Source: Albirhodobacter sp042466415 (GTDB taxonomy: Bacteria; Pseudomonadota; Alphaproteobacteria; Rhodobacterales; Rhodobacteraceae). Taken from it: a stretch of DNA of 64,000 nucleotides. Position numbers and translations under genes: made by a program. Below, piece by piece: positions 52,900 through 61,052 of this stretch. The notes beneath the pieces were generated by a model, which saw nothing but the letters and a program-made list of their open reading frames with translations, was not told the DNA's origin and did no database searches. Every line of letters starts with the position of its first letter. The stretch's first letter is position 1. The stretch covers positions 2,108,001 to 2,172,000 of the forward strand of contig NZ_JAXHCH010000002.1 of NCBI RefSeq assembly GCF_042466415.1. Reading direction: 5' to 3'.

Positions 52900-52997
52900 C
52901 TATTCCTTTGAGTAAACATTTGATGATCGGCTCATTTTACGCTTGATTAAGTGTAGAAATGAAAATTACTTGGACCCTTAAATAAAGAGGGAACCAA

Positions 52998-53312
52998 ATG
53001 ACCGATAATCTCGATGTTCTGTCGTTGCCAGAGTTAAAAGATCTTCGCTCCCGAGTAGAGCGCGCGATTAATAGCTATGAAGAACGCAAAAAACACGAAG
53101 CCCTCGTCGAGTTGGAAGAGACCGCTCGGAAGATGGGGTATTCTTTGGCTGATTTAACCGGCGTTCACGTGGCGCGAAAACGCAAAGCGGTTGAACCCAA
53201 ATATGCCAATCCCGCCGATCCGTCCGACACGTGGACGGGACGTGGCCGTAAGCCGCGCTGGGTTGTTGAGGCGTTGGAATCAGGAAAGACGATGGAAGAC
53301 ATTTCCATCTGA
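52998..53312 (+). CDS. hvrA: H-NS-family DNA-binding protein HvrA
   Basis: A 104-residue protein with an N-terminal coiled coil (SLPELKDLRSRVERAINSYEERKKHEALVELEETARKMGYSL) and a C-terminal H-NS domain with the DNA-binding motif TWTGRGRKPRWV. In R. capsulatus hvrA follows regA, and the product modulates photosynthesis and nitrogen-fixation genes. Here the same order is kept, but an IS5 element lies immediately downstream where ahcY would be in R. capsulatus. The upstream 98 bases are A/T-rich. Confidence 0.92.
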   Translation: MTDNLDVLSLPELKDLRSRVERAINSYEERKKHEALVELEETARKMGYSLADLTGVHVARKRKAVEPKYANPADPSDTWTGRGRKPRWVVEALESGKTMEDISI

Positions 53313-53343
53313 ACCATCTGCGTAACGCATGTAGCTCTGTGAG

Positions 53344-54231
53344 AGGGTTTTCTGGTGGCTAGGCCGTGTTGACAAAAGGGATTCACACCGTGCCGTGAGC
53401 GTGATTCAAGCTGGTATCTGCGATGGAGACCAGCTTGGCACGAGACCTGATGTCGGACGAGGAATGGGCGTTCTTTGAACGTTTCATCTTGGCAGTCCGC
53501 GCCCCGAACGGGCGGAAACCCACCAACCACCGTCTTGTTCTTGATGGGATTTTCTGGATTGCCCGCACGGGCGCCCCTTGGAGGGATCTGCCCGAAGAGT
53601 TTGGCAAGTGGTCGAGCGTCTACCGCCGGTTCCGACGATGGACGCTCGCGGGCTGTGGGAGGACATCATGGACGCGCTGAACCAAAGCGGTGCCGTGCCG
53701 GACGCCTTGCAAATGGTCAACAGCACCGTCATCCGCGCCCATCATCAGGCAGCGGGCGCAAAAGGGGGACTCCGCGGCAGGGTTTCGGCCGTTCGCGAGG
53801 GTTCTTCACGACCAAGATCCACCTCCGCGTCAACGCAGCAGGCCTGCCCATGAGAACCGAGATCACGCCGGGCCAGACATCCGATTACATGGGATTTGAT
53901 CTGGTCATGGCCGACAACTTGCCCGAGCCGAGCGTTCTGCTGGCAGACAGAGGTTACGATGCTGACAGCATTCGCCAAAAGATGGATGCGCGGGATGTGT
54001 TGACCCAAATCCCCATGCGCAAATCACGAAAGATGCGCGTCGGAGTCGATCACTCCCTCTATTCATTGCGCAACCTGGTCGAACGGTGCTTCAACAAGCT
54101 GAAGAACGCTCGCCGCGTCGCAACCCGCTACGACAAAAGCGCCGAGAGCTTCCTCGGCTTCATAGACATCACGTCCATCCGCCTCTGGCTGCGTCTTTTG
54201 ACAACATGACCTAAAGCTTCCAGAAAACCCT
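53344..54231 (+). mobile_element. degenerate IS5-family insertion sequence
   Basis: Ends carry the inverted repeat AGGGTTTTCTGG (53344-53355 and 54220-54231 reversed), with more matches inside (GCT, TGTTG-CAAAA). No clear target duplication is seen. It contains a transposase broken by two frame changes and ends five bases from the glpR stop. It is probably a relict. Confidence 0.8.
53423..54209 (+). pseudogene. frameshifted IS5-family transposase
   Basis: The protein can be followed in three frames: SLARDLMSDEEWAFFERFIL..RRFRRWTLAG in frame one to about 53650, then LWEDIMDALNQSGAVPDALQMVNSTVIRAHHQAAGAKGG in frame two, then TPRQGFGRSRGFFTTKIHLRVN...LLADRGYDADSIRQKMDARD...RNLVERCFNKLKNARRVATRYDK in frame three. 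The change near 53765 lies in an A/G run and may be the normal programmed shift between orfA and orfB of such elements; the one near 53650 looks like a single-base deletion. The triad residues are kept, but the deletion should inactivate the protein. Confidence 0.88.
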
Positions 54232-54235
54232 TACA

Positions 54236-55000
54236 TTATTCGGAGGGGCATAGCTCTACCCGTGTTCCCCACTGAGCGCACCGCTTTGACAGAACGTCGG
54301 GGAGCGGAGCGTCAATAAACACCGCATCAATATCTTCTAGCGAGCACAGCTTAACAGGCGCGACCCGATCCAGTTTGGTTTGGTCGGTGACCAAGAAACT
54401 CGTGCGCGCCTGACGGATGATCGTTCGGCTAACGCGGATCTCTGCTAAATCATAATCTAAAAGATCTCCATCAAGATCTAACGCAGATGCACCAATTACC
54501 GCGTAATCAACTTTAAATTGATTCATGAAATCTGCCGTAAGATCACCCACAAGCCCACCGTCGGAACGGCGCAGGTTTCCCCCTGCGACCATTATCTCGC
54601 AGCTTTCATTTGATAAAAGTATATTTGCGACATTTATATTATTCGTCACGACAGTAATGTTTTTGTGATGAAGTAATTCCCGCGCGACCGCTTCAGTGGT
54701 CGTCCCAAGGTTGAGGATCAGCGAGCAGTTATCCGGAATATTTTGTGCGCAGGCTCGACCGATTGCGGCTTTCGCGGCCTCCGCCATTTTCCGCCGCTCG
54801 GCGTAGGCATAATTCGTCACCCCTGTTCGAATGACCGCGCCACCATGCACCCGATCGACGAGACCCTCATCGGCAAGTTCCGTCAAATCACGGCGAATGG
54901 TTTGCAAAGTTACATTGAAACGCTCGGCCAGAGATTCGACAACCACACGCCCCTCACTGCGTGCGATTTCCAAGATCTCGGTTTGGCGGAAATTATGGGC
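54236..55000 (-). CDS. glpR: DeoR-family glycerol regulon repressor
   Basis: A 254-residue repressor. The N-terminal helix-turn-helix (RQTEILEIARSEGRVVVESLAERFNVTLQTIRRDLTELADEGLVDRVHGGAV) is classic DeoR, and the C-terminal domain with LNLGTTTEAVARELLHHKNITVVTNNINVANILL binds a sugar phosphate, here presumably glycerol 3-phosphate. The GTG at 55000 has GGGAGG 7 bases upstream and gives MAHNFRQTEILE; an upstream ATG at 55018 lies before that ribosome site. It is divergent from glpD. Confidence 0.92.
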   Translation of the reverse strand, partial: AHNFRQTEILEIARSEGRVVVESLAERFNVTLQTIRRDLTELADEGLVDRVHGGAVIRTGVTNYAYAERRKMAEAAKAAIGRACAQNIPDNCSLILNLGTTTEAVARELLHHKNITVVTNNINVANILLSNESCEIMVAGGNLRRSDGGLVGDLTADFMNQFKVDYAVIGASALDLDGDLLDYDLAEIRVSRTIIRQARTSFLVTDQTKLDRVAPVKLCSLEDIDAVFIDAPLPDVLSKRCAQWGTRVELCPSE

Positions 55001-55023
55001 CACGGCGGCGCCTCCCATCAATA

Positions 55024-55180
55024 CATTCGAGAACAAATGTCATTCGAATATCGTGAAGTAAAGTCAGGCTGGTCAAAACGAAGGCATGGCGCCGCAGCGC
55101 AGTGCAAATGCCGCATGTGCGAAATGATGTTCGAATTTGTCAAAACCGAACATTTTCGAAAAATATGTTTGACATTCGGG
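55024..55180. promoter_or_regulatory. TTCG repeat array between glpR and glpD, candidate GlpR operators
   Basis: TTCG-centred sequences repeat here: CATTCGA at 55024-55030 and 55041-55047 (about 17 bases apart), ATGTTCG at 55127-55133 with its reverse complement CGAACAT at 55147-55153, TTTTCGAAAA at 55153-55162 and CATTCGG near 55173. DeoR-type GlpR proteins bind such TTCG repeats, so the array probably holds the operators for glpR and the glpD operon. Confidence 0.6.
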
Positions 55181-55249
55181 GCAAATCCGCGCCCCTTAAG
55201 AAAACCTGAACGCGTCTGACGCGTGAACCCGATAGGAAGCGACGGCGCG

Positions 55250-56806
55250 ATGGAAGAGACTCAACCAATCGACTTGTTCATCATCGGTGGCGGCATCAAC
55301 GGCTGCGGCATCGCGCGCGATGCTGTTGGTCGCGGCTTGTCGGTTCGACTGGCCGAACAGGGCGACTTGGCGCAAGCGACGTCCTCGGCCTCGACAAAGC
55401 TCTTCCACGGCGGCTTACGCTATCTGGAATTCTTCGAATTCCGTCTTGTGCGCGAAGCCCTTCAGGAGCGCGAAATCCTGCTGAAGATGATGCCGCATAT
55501 CAGCTGGCCCATGCGGTTTGTTCTTCCTTATCACGCCGATATGCGCTTCGAGAGCGAGACGCCGACGTCGAAGCTTTTGTCTTTCATCATGCCTTGGATG
55601 AAAGGTCGTCGCCCTGCGTGGCTCATCCGCCTCGGGCTTTTCTTGTATGACACGCTGGGGGGGCGGAAACTCCTGCCTGGCACACGGACCCTCGACCTCG
55701 CGCAAGATCCGGCCGGCGCGCCTTTGAATGGCAAATTCCGTAAGGCATACGAATACTCCGATTGCTGGGTTCAAGACTCCCGCCTTGTCGTTCTCAACGC
55801 GCGCGATGCCCAAGCACGAGGCGCGCAGATTATGGTCCGCACGAAAGTTGTCTCAGCCGAGCGCCGCGATGGGCTTTGGCATATCGTCACCCAAACAGAA
55901 AACGGCACACAAGAACACACCGCGAGGGCGCTGGTAAATGCGGGCGGACCTTGGGTTGAAGACCTGATCCGCAACGTTGTGCGGGTGAATTCCACCGAAG
56001 GCGTTCGACTGGTTCGCGGCAGCCATATCGTCACGCGCAAGCTCTATGACCATGATCGCTGCTATTTCTTCCAAGGCGAAGACGGGCGCATCATTTTCGC
56101 CATTCCCTATGAGCAGGATTTCACCCTGATCGGGACCACCGACGCCGATCATAAAGGCGCTCCGTCTGACGTCTCATGCACGCCCGAAGAACAGCAATAC
56201 CTGTGCGACTTTGCCTCGAACTACTTCAAGAGCCCCGTCACACGTGATGATATCGTTTGGAAATATTCCGGCGTGCGCCCATTGTATAACGACGGCGCAA
56301 GCTCCGCGACGGCGGCAACCCGCGATTATGTTCTGTCTTTGGATGCGAAAGGCGCGCCCTTACTTAACGTGTTTGGCGGGAAGATCACCACCTATCGGCG
56401 CCTCGCAGAATCCGCGATGGAGAAGCTCGCCCCACATTTCGCAGGGCTCAGCGCGCCTTGGACGGAAGGCACGACGCTGCCAGGAGGCGCGTTTGCTCCG
56501 GATGATGCGAGCGCGCTGATCGCCGGAATTGAGCGTGACTACCCCTTCATGACCCATGCGTGGGCGGAGCGGATGATCCGACATTACGGGCTTGAGGCCA
56601 GGGACATCCTCGGCTCGGCACATTCTGTGACCGATTTGGGGGAAAGCTTTGGCGCGACACTCTATGCCGCTGAGGTGCGTTGGTTGATTGAAAAAGAATG
56701 GGCGCGATCCGCGGTGGATGTCGTTTGGCGTCGTACCAAGCTTGGCCTGCGAATGACGCCTGAGGAGATTGCGGCGCTGGATATGTATATATCCCAGCAC
56801 AGCTAA
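55250..56806 (+). CDS. glpD: glycerol-3-phosphate dehydrogenase (FAD)
   Basis: Membrane-associated flavoenzyme of 518 residues that oxidises glycerol 3-phosphate to dihydroxyacetone phosphate and passes electrons to quinone. The FAD-binding motif DLFIIGGGINGCGIARDA is at about 8-25, followed by SSASTKLFHGGLRYLEFFEFRLVREAL and IFAIPYEQDFTLIGTTDADH. I start at the ATG at 55250 (AGGAAG upstream); GTG at 55223 would add nine residues. It is first in the glp operon under GlpR. Confidence 0.95.
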   Translation: MEETQPIDLFIIGGGINGCGIARDAVGRGLSVRLAEQGDLAQATSSASTKLFHGGLRYLEFFEFRLVREALQEREILLKMMPHISWPMRFVLPYHADMRFESETPTSKLLSFIMPWMKGRRPAWLIRLGLFLYDTLGGRKLLPGTRTLDLAQDPAGAPLNGKFRKAYEYSDCWVQDSRLVVLNARDAQARGAQIMVRTKVVSAERRDGLWHIVTQTENGTQEHTARALVNAGGPWVEDLIRNVVRVNSTEGVRLVRGSHIVTRKLYDHDRCYFFQGEDGRIIFAIPYEQDFTLIGTTDADHKGAPSDVSCTPEEQQYLCDFASNYFKSPVTRDDIVWKYSGVRPLYNDGASSATAATRDYVLSLDAKGAPLLNVFGGKITTYRRLAESAMEKLAPHFAGLSAPWTEGTTLPGGAFAPDDASALIAGIERDYPFMTHAWAERMIRHYGLEARDILGSAHSVTDLGESFGATLYAAEVRWLIEKEWARSAVDVVWRRTKLGLRMTPEEIAALDMYISQHS

Positions 56807-56853
56807 AAAGGCCGTAGCAGCCAGAGGAGGGCTGCGCGGTCAGGGGAGAGAGA

Positions 56854-57960
56854 ATGACTTTGGAATTGAAAGCGGTGGCAAGCACCGCCGAAGGGCGTGT
56901 GCACATACACCCGACAGATCTGACCCTGGAAAAGGGGACGATGAACGTACTTTTGGGGCCCACATCGGCGGGGAAGACCTCGTTGATGCGGCTAATGGCG
57001 GGCTTGGATCAGCCCACGCGTGGCCGCGTGTTTTGGCAAGGGCGCGACGTGACGGGTATGCGTGTGCAAGATCGCAAGGTCGCGATGGTCTACCAACAAT
57101 TTATCAACTACCCTGCGATGAGCGTCTACGACAACATCGCCTCCCCCCTACGTCTAATGAAAGTCTCCCAAAGCGAGATTGATCGGCAGGTTCGTGCGAC
57201 CGCCGACATGATGAAGTTAACGCCGATGCTCGACCGCAAACCGTTGGAGCTTTCGGGTGGCCAACAACAACGCTGCGCCTTAGCACGCGCATTGGTGAAG
57301 GGCGCAGGGCTCGTTTTGCTCGATGAGCCATTGGCGAACCTCGATTACAAACTTCGCGAGGAACTCCGCGTCGAAATCCCGAAAATCTTTGAAGCCTCCG
57401 GCGCGATCTTTGTCTACGCGACGACCGAGCCCGAGGAGGCGCTGCTGTTGGGGGGGAACACCGCAGCATTGTGGGAGGGGCGCGTGACGCAATTCGGCCC
57501 GACGGCGGAGGTCTACCGCCGCCCCGCAGATCGCCAAACCGCGCGCGTATTCTCGGACCCGCCGATGAACTTCACGCCCCTTGTGAAGCGCGGCAACCAG
57601 CTTGATTTCGGTGGCGGCGTTCACGCTCCCGCAAGCGGCGAGTTCGCCGCCTTAGCTGATGGCCGTTACGTCGCAGGCTTCCGGGCCAACCACCTGGCCT
57701 TGGCGGGGCGCCATGATGGCAACGCAATCGAGTTCACATGTCGCTTAGGCGGAACTGAAATCACAGGCTCTGAAACATTCCTGCATCTTGGAAGAAACGG
57801 CGACGTCGGTTCAAACGAAGCTTGGGTCGGGCTTATTCACGGCGTTCACGATTTGCATCGTGGAACGGAACTGAAAATCGCGGTGGATCCGAGCTTTATC
57901 TATCTCTTCACCGAGGACGGCGCACTCGCAGCGCCTGCCTCCTACGCGATGGCAGGGTAA
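56854..57960 (+). CDS. glpS: glycerol ABC transporter ATPase GlpS
   Basis: One of two ATPases of the glycerol importer described in rhizobia, 368 residues. It has Walker A LLGPTSAGKTS (34-43), Q-loop VYQQFINYPAMSVYDNI, signature LSGGQQQR (133-140) and Walker B LVLLDEPLANLD, then a C-terminal MalK-like regulatory domain. The switch position, normally His in YVTHDQ, reads YATTEP (Thr191). The signature is canonical, unlike that of GlpT. The two probably form a heterodimer with complementary defects. Confidence 0.9.
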   Translation: MTLELKAVASTAEGRVHIHPTDLTLEKGTMNVLLGPTSAGKTSLMRLMAGLDQPTRGRVFWQGRDVTGMRVQDRKVAMVYQQFINYPAMSVYDNIASPLRLMKVSQSEIDRQVRATADMMKLTPMLDRKPLELSGGQQQRCALARALVKGAGLVLLDEPLANLDYKLREELRVEIPKIFEASGAIFVYATTEPEEALLLGGNTAALWEGRVTQFGPTAEVYRRPADRQTARVFSDPPMNFTPLVKRGNQLDFGGGVHAPASGEFAALADGRYVAGFRANHLALAGRHDGNAIEFTCRLGGTEITGSETFLHLGRNGDVGSNEAWVGLIHGVHDLHRGTELKIAVDPSFIYLFTEDGALAAPASYAMAG

Positions 57961-57964
57961 GATC

Positions 57965-59047
57965 ATGGCACAAATCACCCTGAAAAATCTGGCGCATAGC
58001 TACTACCCCAATCCAAAGTCTGATGCTGATTTTGCGCTGAAAGAAATGGATCACGTCTGGCAGGATGGCTCGGCCTATGCGCTCCTTGGGTCGTCGGGCT
58101 GCGGAAAATCAACGCTGCTCAATATTATTTCCGGCCTGCTAAAGCCCTCGCACGGCAAGGTTTTGTTTGGAAATCAGGATGTTACGGAGGCCGATACCGC
58201 CGCGCGCAACATCGCGCAGGTTTTCCAGTTTCCCGTTGTTTACGATACGATGACCGTCCGCGATAACCTCGCCTTCCCTCTGCGCAATCGCGGCATGGAT
58301 CCAGCCTATATCAAGGACCGCGTCGCACAAATCGCGCAGATGATCGGGATGGAAGCTGAGCTCGGCCAGAAAGCGCGGGGCCTGACGGCGGATGCGAAAC
58401 AGAAGATCTCGCTCGGCCGCGGCATGGTACGTGAAGACGTCAATGCGATCTTATTCGACGAGCCTCTGACCGTCATCGATCCTCATATGAAATGGGAACT
58501 GCGCACACAGCTAAAAGAACTACATCGCGAGTTCGGGCACACGATGATTTACGTCACACACGACCAGACGGAAGCTCTCACATTTGCCGACAAGGTGGTT
58601 GTGATGTCGGAAGGTCGCGTTGTGCAAATGGGCACGCCGCAGGAATTGTTCGAGCGCCCAGCGCATACGTTCGTTGGGTATTTCATTGGCTCTCCGGGAA
58701 TGAACTTTCTGGAGGCCGACGTAAGGGGATCCTCGGCCGTGGTGCACGGTATCGAGGTGCCGCTGGGCGCGGCCCACGGGCCAATTGCGGGCCGCGTCCA
58801 GATCGGTATCCGCCCCGAATTCTGCATTCTTGCCGAAAGCGGCGGGCTGCCATTCAAAATCTTGCGCGTCGAGGATGTAGGCCGCCACCGGATCATCCGC
58901 GGAGAAATCGATCGAACGGCGTTTAACGTTACGGTGCCCGAGGGCACCCCAATCACAAGCGGCGCAAACCGCGTTCTCTTTGCGCCGGAAAAAATCAACG
59001 TCTACGCCGATGACTGGCGTGTCGCACCTGTCGGGGAGGGCAAGTGA
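57965..59047 (+). CDS. glpT: glycerol ABC transporter ATPase GlpT
   Basis: The second ATPase, 360 residues. Walker A is LLGSSGCGKST (40-50), Q-loop VFQFPVVYDTMTV, Walker B AILFDEPLTVID, and the switch histidine is His199 in IYVTHDQTEAL. The signature expected after the helical domain is degenerate: GLTADAKQKISLGRG at the LSGGQ position. A C-terminal regulatory domain follows. The gene name follows the rhizobial glpSTPQUV scheme and is not the E. coli glycerol-phosphate antiporter. The stop overlaps glpP (TGATG). Confidence 0.9.
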   Translation: MAQITLKNLAHSYYPNPKSDADFALKEMDHVWQDGSAYALLGSSGCGKSTLLNIISGLLKPSHGKVLFGNQDVTEADTAARNIAQVFQFPVVYDTMTVRDNLAFPLRNRGMDPAYIKDRVAQIAQMIGMEAELGQKARGLTADAKQKISLGRGMVREDVNAILFDEPLTVIDPHMKWELRTQLKELHREFGHTMIYVTHDQTEALTFADKVVVMSEGRVVQMGTPQELFERPAHTFVGYFIGSPGMNFLEADVRGSSAVVHGIEVPLGAAHGPIAGRVQIGIRPEFCILAESGGLPFKILRVEDVGRHRIIRGEIDRTAFNVTVPEGTPITSGANRVLFAPEKINVYADDWRVAPVGEGK

Positions 59048-59919
59048 TGGACAAGACGCTCAACAACAAAGCTTGGTTTCTGGTTCTACCAGTCCTCATT
59101 TTGGTCGCGTTTTCAGCGGTGATCCCGTTGATGACAGTCGTCAATTATTCGGTTCAAGACACGTTCGGGAACAACGAGTTCTTTTGGGCCGGATTAGAGT
59201 GGTTCGAAGAAATGCTGCAATCCGACAGGATGTGGGCTGCGCTCGGACGCCAGATCGCCTTCTCTGGAATCATCCTCGCGATTGAGGTTCCTCTGGGAAT
59301 TTTCATCGCGTTGAATATGCCTAAATCGGGATTTTGGGCTTCGTTCTGTCTCGTTTTGATGGCGCTTCCGCTGCTGATTCCGTTCAACGTGGTTGGCACC
59401 ATCTGGCAAATTTTTGGCCGCGTGGACATCGGTCTTCTTGGCCGCAGCTTGGCCGCGCTGGGCATTGATTATAACTACACGTCAGATGCCGTCGACGCTT
59501 GGGCGACGGTCATCGTCATGGATGTATGGCATTGGACTTCCCTCGTCGCGCTCTTGTGCTATGCGGGCCTGCAATCCATTCCAGAAGCTTATTATCAGGC
59601 CGCCAAAATTGATCAGGCGTCACGCTGGGCTATCTTCCGGTTCATCGAATTGCCGAAAATGTCGGGCGTCTTGCTGATCGCAGTTCTGTTGCGCTTCATG
59701 GATAGCTTCATGATCTATACGGAGCCGTTCGTGATAACCGGCGGCGGGCCAGGCAATGCAACAACCTTCCTGTCGATCGACCTCGTCAAGATGGCGGTTG
59801 GTCAGTTTGATCTTGGTCCCGCTGCAGCGTTCTCGATCATGTATTTCCTAACGATCCTCGCGATTTCATGGGTGTTCTACACCGTGATGACGAGCCTCGA
59901 TAAAGCGGAGGGCAAATAA
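59047..59919 (+). CDS. glpP: glycerol ABC transporter permease GlpP
   Basis: Inner-membrane permease of 290 residues with six membrane segments and the binding-protein-dependent transport signature EAYYQAAKIDQASRWAIFRFIELPKM (EAA loop) near residue 180. A typical GGGPGNATTFLSI segment follows. The ATG at 59047 overlaps the glpT stop (TGATG); the GTG at 59044 is less likely. The stop overlaps glpQ (TAATG). Confidence 0.93.
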   Translation: MDKTLNNKAWFLVLPVLILVAFSAVIPLMTVVNYSVQDTFGNNEFFWAGLEWFEEMLQSDRMWAALGRQIAFSGIILAIEVPLGIFIALNMPKSGFWASFCLVLMALPLLIPFNVVGTIWQIFGRVDIGLLGRSLAALGIDYNYTSDAVDAWATVIVMDVWHWTSLVALLCYAGLQSIPEAYYQAAKIDQASRWAIFRFIELPKMSGVLLIAVLLRFMDSFMIYTEPFVITGGGPGNATTFLSIDLVKMAVGQFDLGPAAAFSIMYFLTILAISWVFYTVMTSLDKAEGK

Positions 59920-60722
59920 TGCGCCTGAAATCCCAACCCGTCGTCATGGGGATATACCTGCTCTTTTTGCTCACGCCGATCTACTGGCTGGTAAATATGA
60001 GCTTGAAAACGAACACTGAAATCACCTCCGCGTTCACGCTGTGGCCGAGCGATCTGACCTTCGCCAATTATGTGACGATCCTCACCGATCCAAGCTGGTA
60101 CATGGGCTACGTCAACTCCTTGATCTACGTGGTGCTCAACACGATCATCTCGATTGCCGTTGCCTTGCCTGCAGCTTATGCGTTCTCGCGCTACCGCTTC
60201 ATGGGCGACAAACACCTGTTCTTCTGGCTGTTGACCAACCGAATGTCGCCGCCGGCCGTCTTTGCGCTGCCTTTCTTCCAGCTCTACTCGTCAGTTAACT
60301 TGTTCGACACGCATATCGCGGTGGCATTGGCGCATTGCCTCTTTAACGTCCCGCTCGCGGTCTGGATTTTGGAAGGCTTCATGCGCGGGGTGCCGAAGGA
60401 AATCGATGAAACGGCCTATATCGACGGCTATTCCTTCGGTGCATTCTTCGCCAAGATTTTCTTGCCGCTCATCGCATCCGGCGTCGGCGTTGTCGCCTTC
60501 TTCTGCTTCATGTTCTCTTGGGTAGAATTGCTCCTGTCGCGCACTTTGACCTCCGTCGCGGCAAAACCCATCGCAGCCACAATGACGCGGACGGTTTCCG
60601 CATCAGGGATGGATTGGGGCGTTCTTGCCGCGGCAGGTGTGCTGACGATCGTGCCCGGTGCCCTCGTGATTTACTTTGTTCGCAACTACATCGCTAAGGG
60701 CTTCGCCCTTGGCCGCGTGTAA
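59919..60722 (+). CDS. glpQ: glycerol ABC transporter permease GlpQ
   Basis: The partner permease, 267 residues, six membrane segments, EAA loop GVPKEIDETAYIDGYSFGAFFAKIFLPL near residue 155. The C-terminal VPGALVIYFVRNYIAKGFALGRV is the usual MalG-like end. ATG overlaps the glpP stop. The name follows the rhizobial scheme and is not the E. coli glycerophosphodiesterase. Confidence 0.93.
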   Translation: MRLKSQPVVMGIYLLFLLTPIYWLVNMSLKTNTEITSAFTLWPSDLTFANYVTILTDPSWYMGYVNSLIYVVLNTIISIAVALPAAYAFSRYRFMGDKHLFFWLLTNRMSPPAVFALPFFQLYSSVNLFDTHIAVALAHCLFNVPLAVWILEGFMRGVPKEIDETAYIDGYSFGAFFAKIFLPLIASGVGVVAFFCFMFSWVELLLSRTLTSVAAKPIAATMTRTVSASGMDWGVLAAAGVLTIVPGALVIYFVRNYIAKGFALGRV

Positions 60723-60734
60723 GGAGACTTGCTG

Positions 60735-61007
60735 ATGGCTTGGATGGCATGGACCACCCCGACCGCGATTTTCTTTATCGTGATCGCCTGCTTGCTCGTC
60801 ACCTTCACGGTACTTGCAATTAAATTCCCCGAGACGCCGCGCAAGGGCGTCTTACGGATCGAAACAACGCGGGGGGATCGCTTGTTTATCACCCTGCTGG
60901 GCTCGGCCTTTATCAATCTAGGCTGGCTCGCCGCCTTCGGCGCTCCGCTTACCGGCGCGCTGATCCTGTGCCTCGTCTACGCCGCAGCGGTGTTCCGCTG
61001 GGTCTGA
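60735..61007 (+). CDS. glpU: small membrane protein GlpU of the glycerol transporter operon
   Basis: A 90-residue protein with three or so membrane segments (TAIFFIVIACLLVTFTVLAIKF; LFITLLGSAFINLGWLAAFG; LTGALILCLVYAAAVF). It belongs to the DUF2160 type that accompanies glycerol ABC transporters. AAGGAG lies upstream of the ATG at 60735. Its role in transport is not known. Confidence 0.88.
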   Translation: MAWMAWTTPTAIFFIVIACLLVTFTVLAIKFPETPRKGVLRIETTRGDRLFITLLGSAFINLGWLAAFGAPLTGALILCLVYAAAVFRWV

Positions 61008-61052
61008 CGCCTGCACCTAATACGCATCACAAATTCTCAGGGAGGAGAAATA

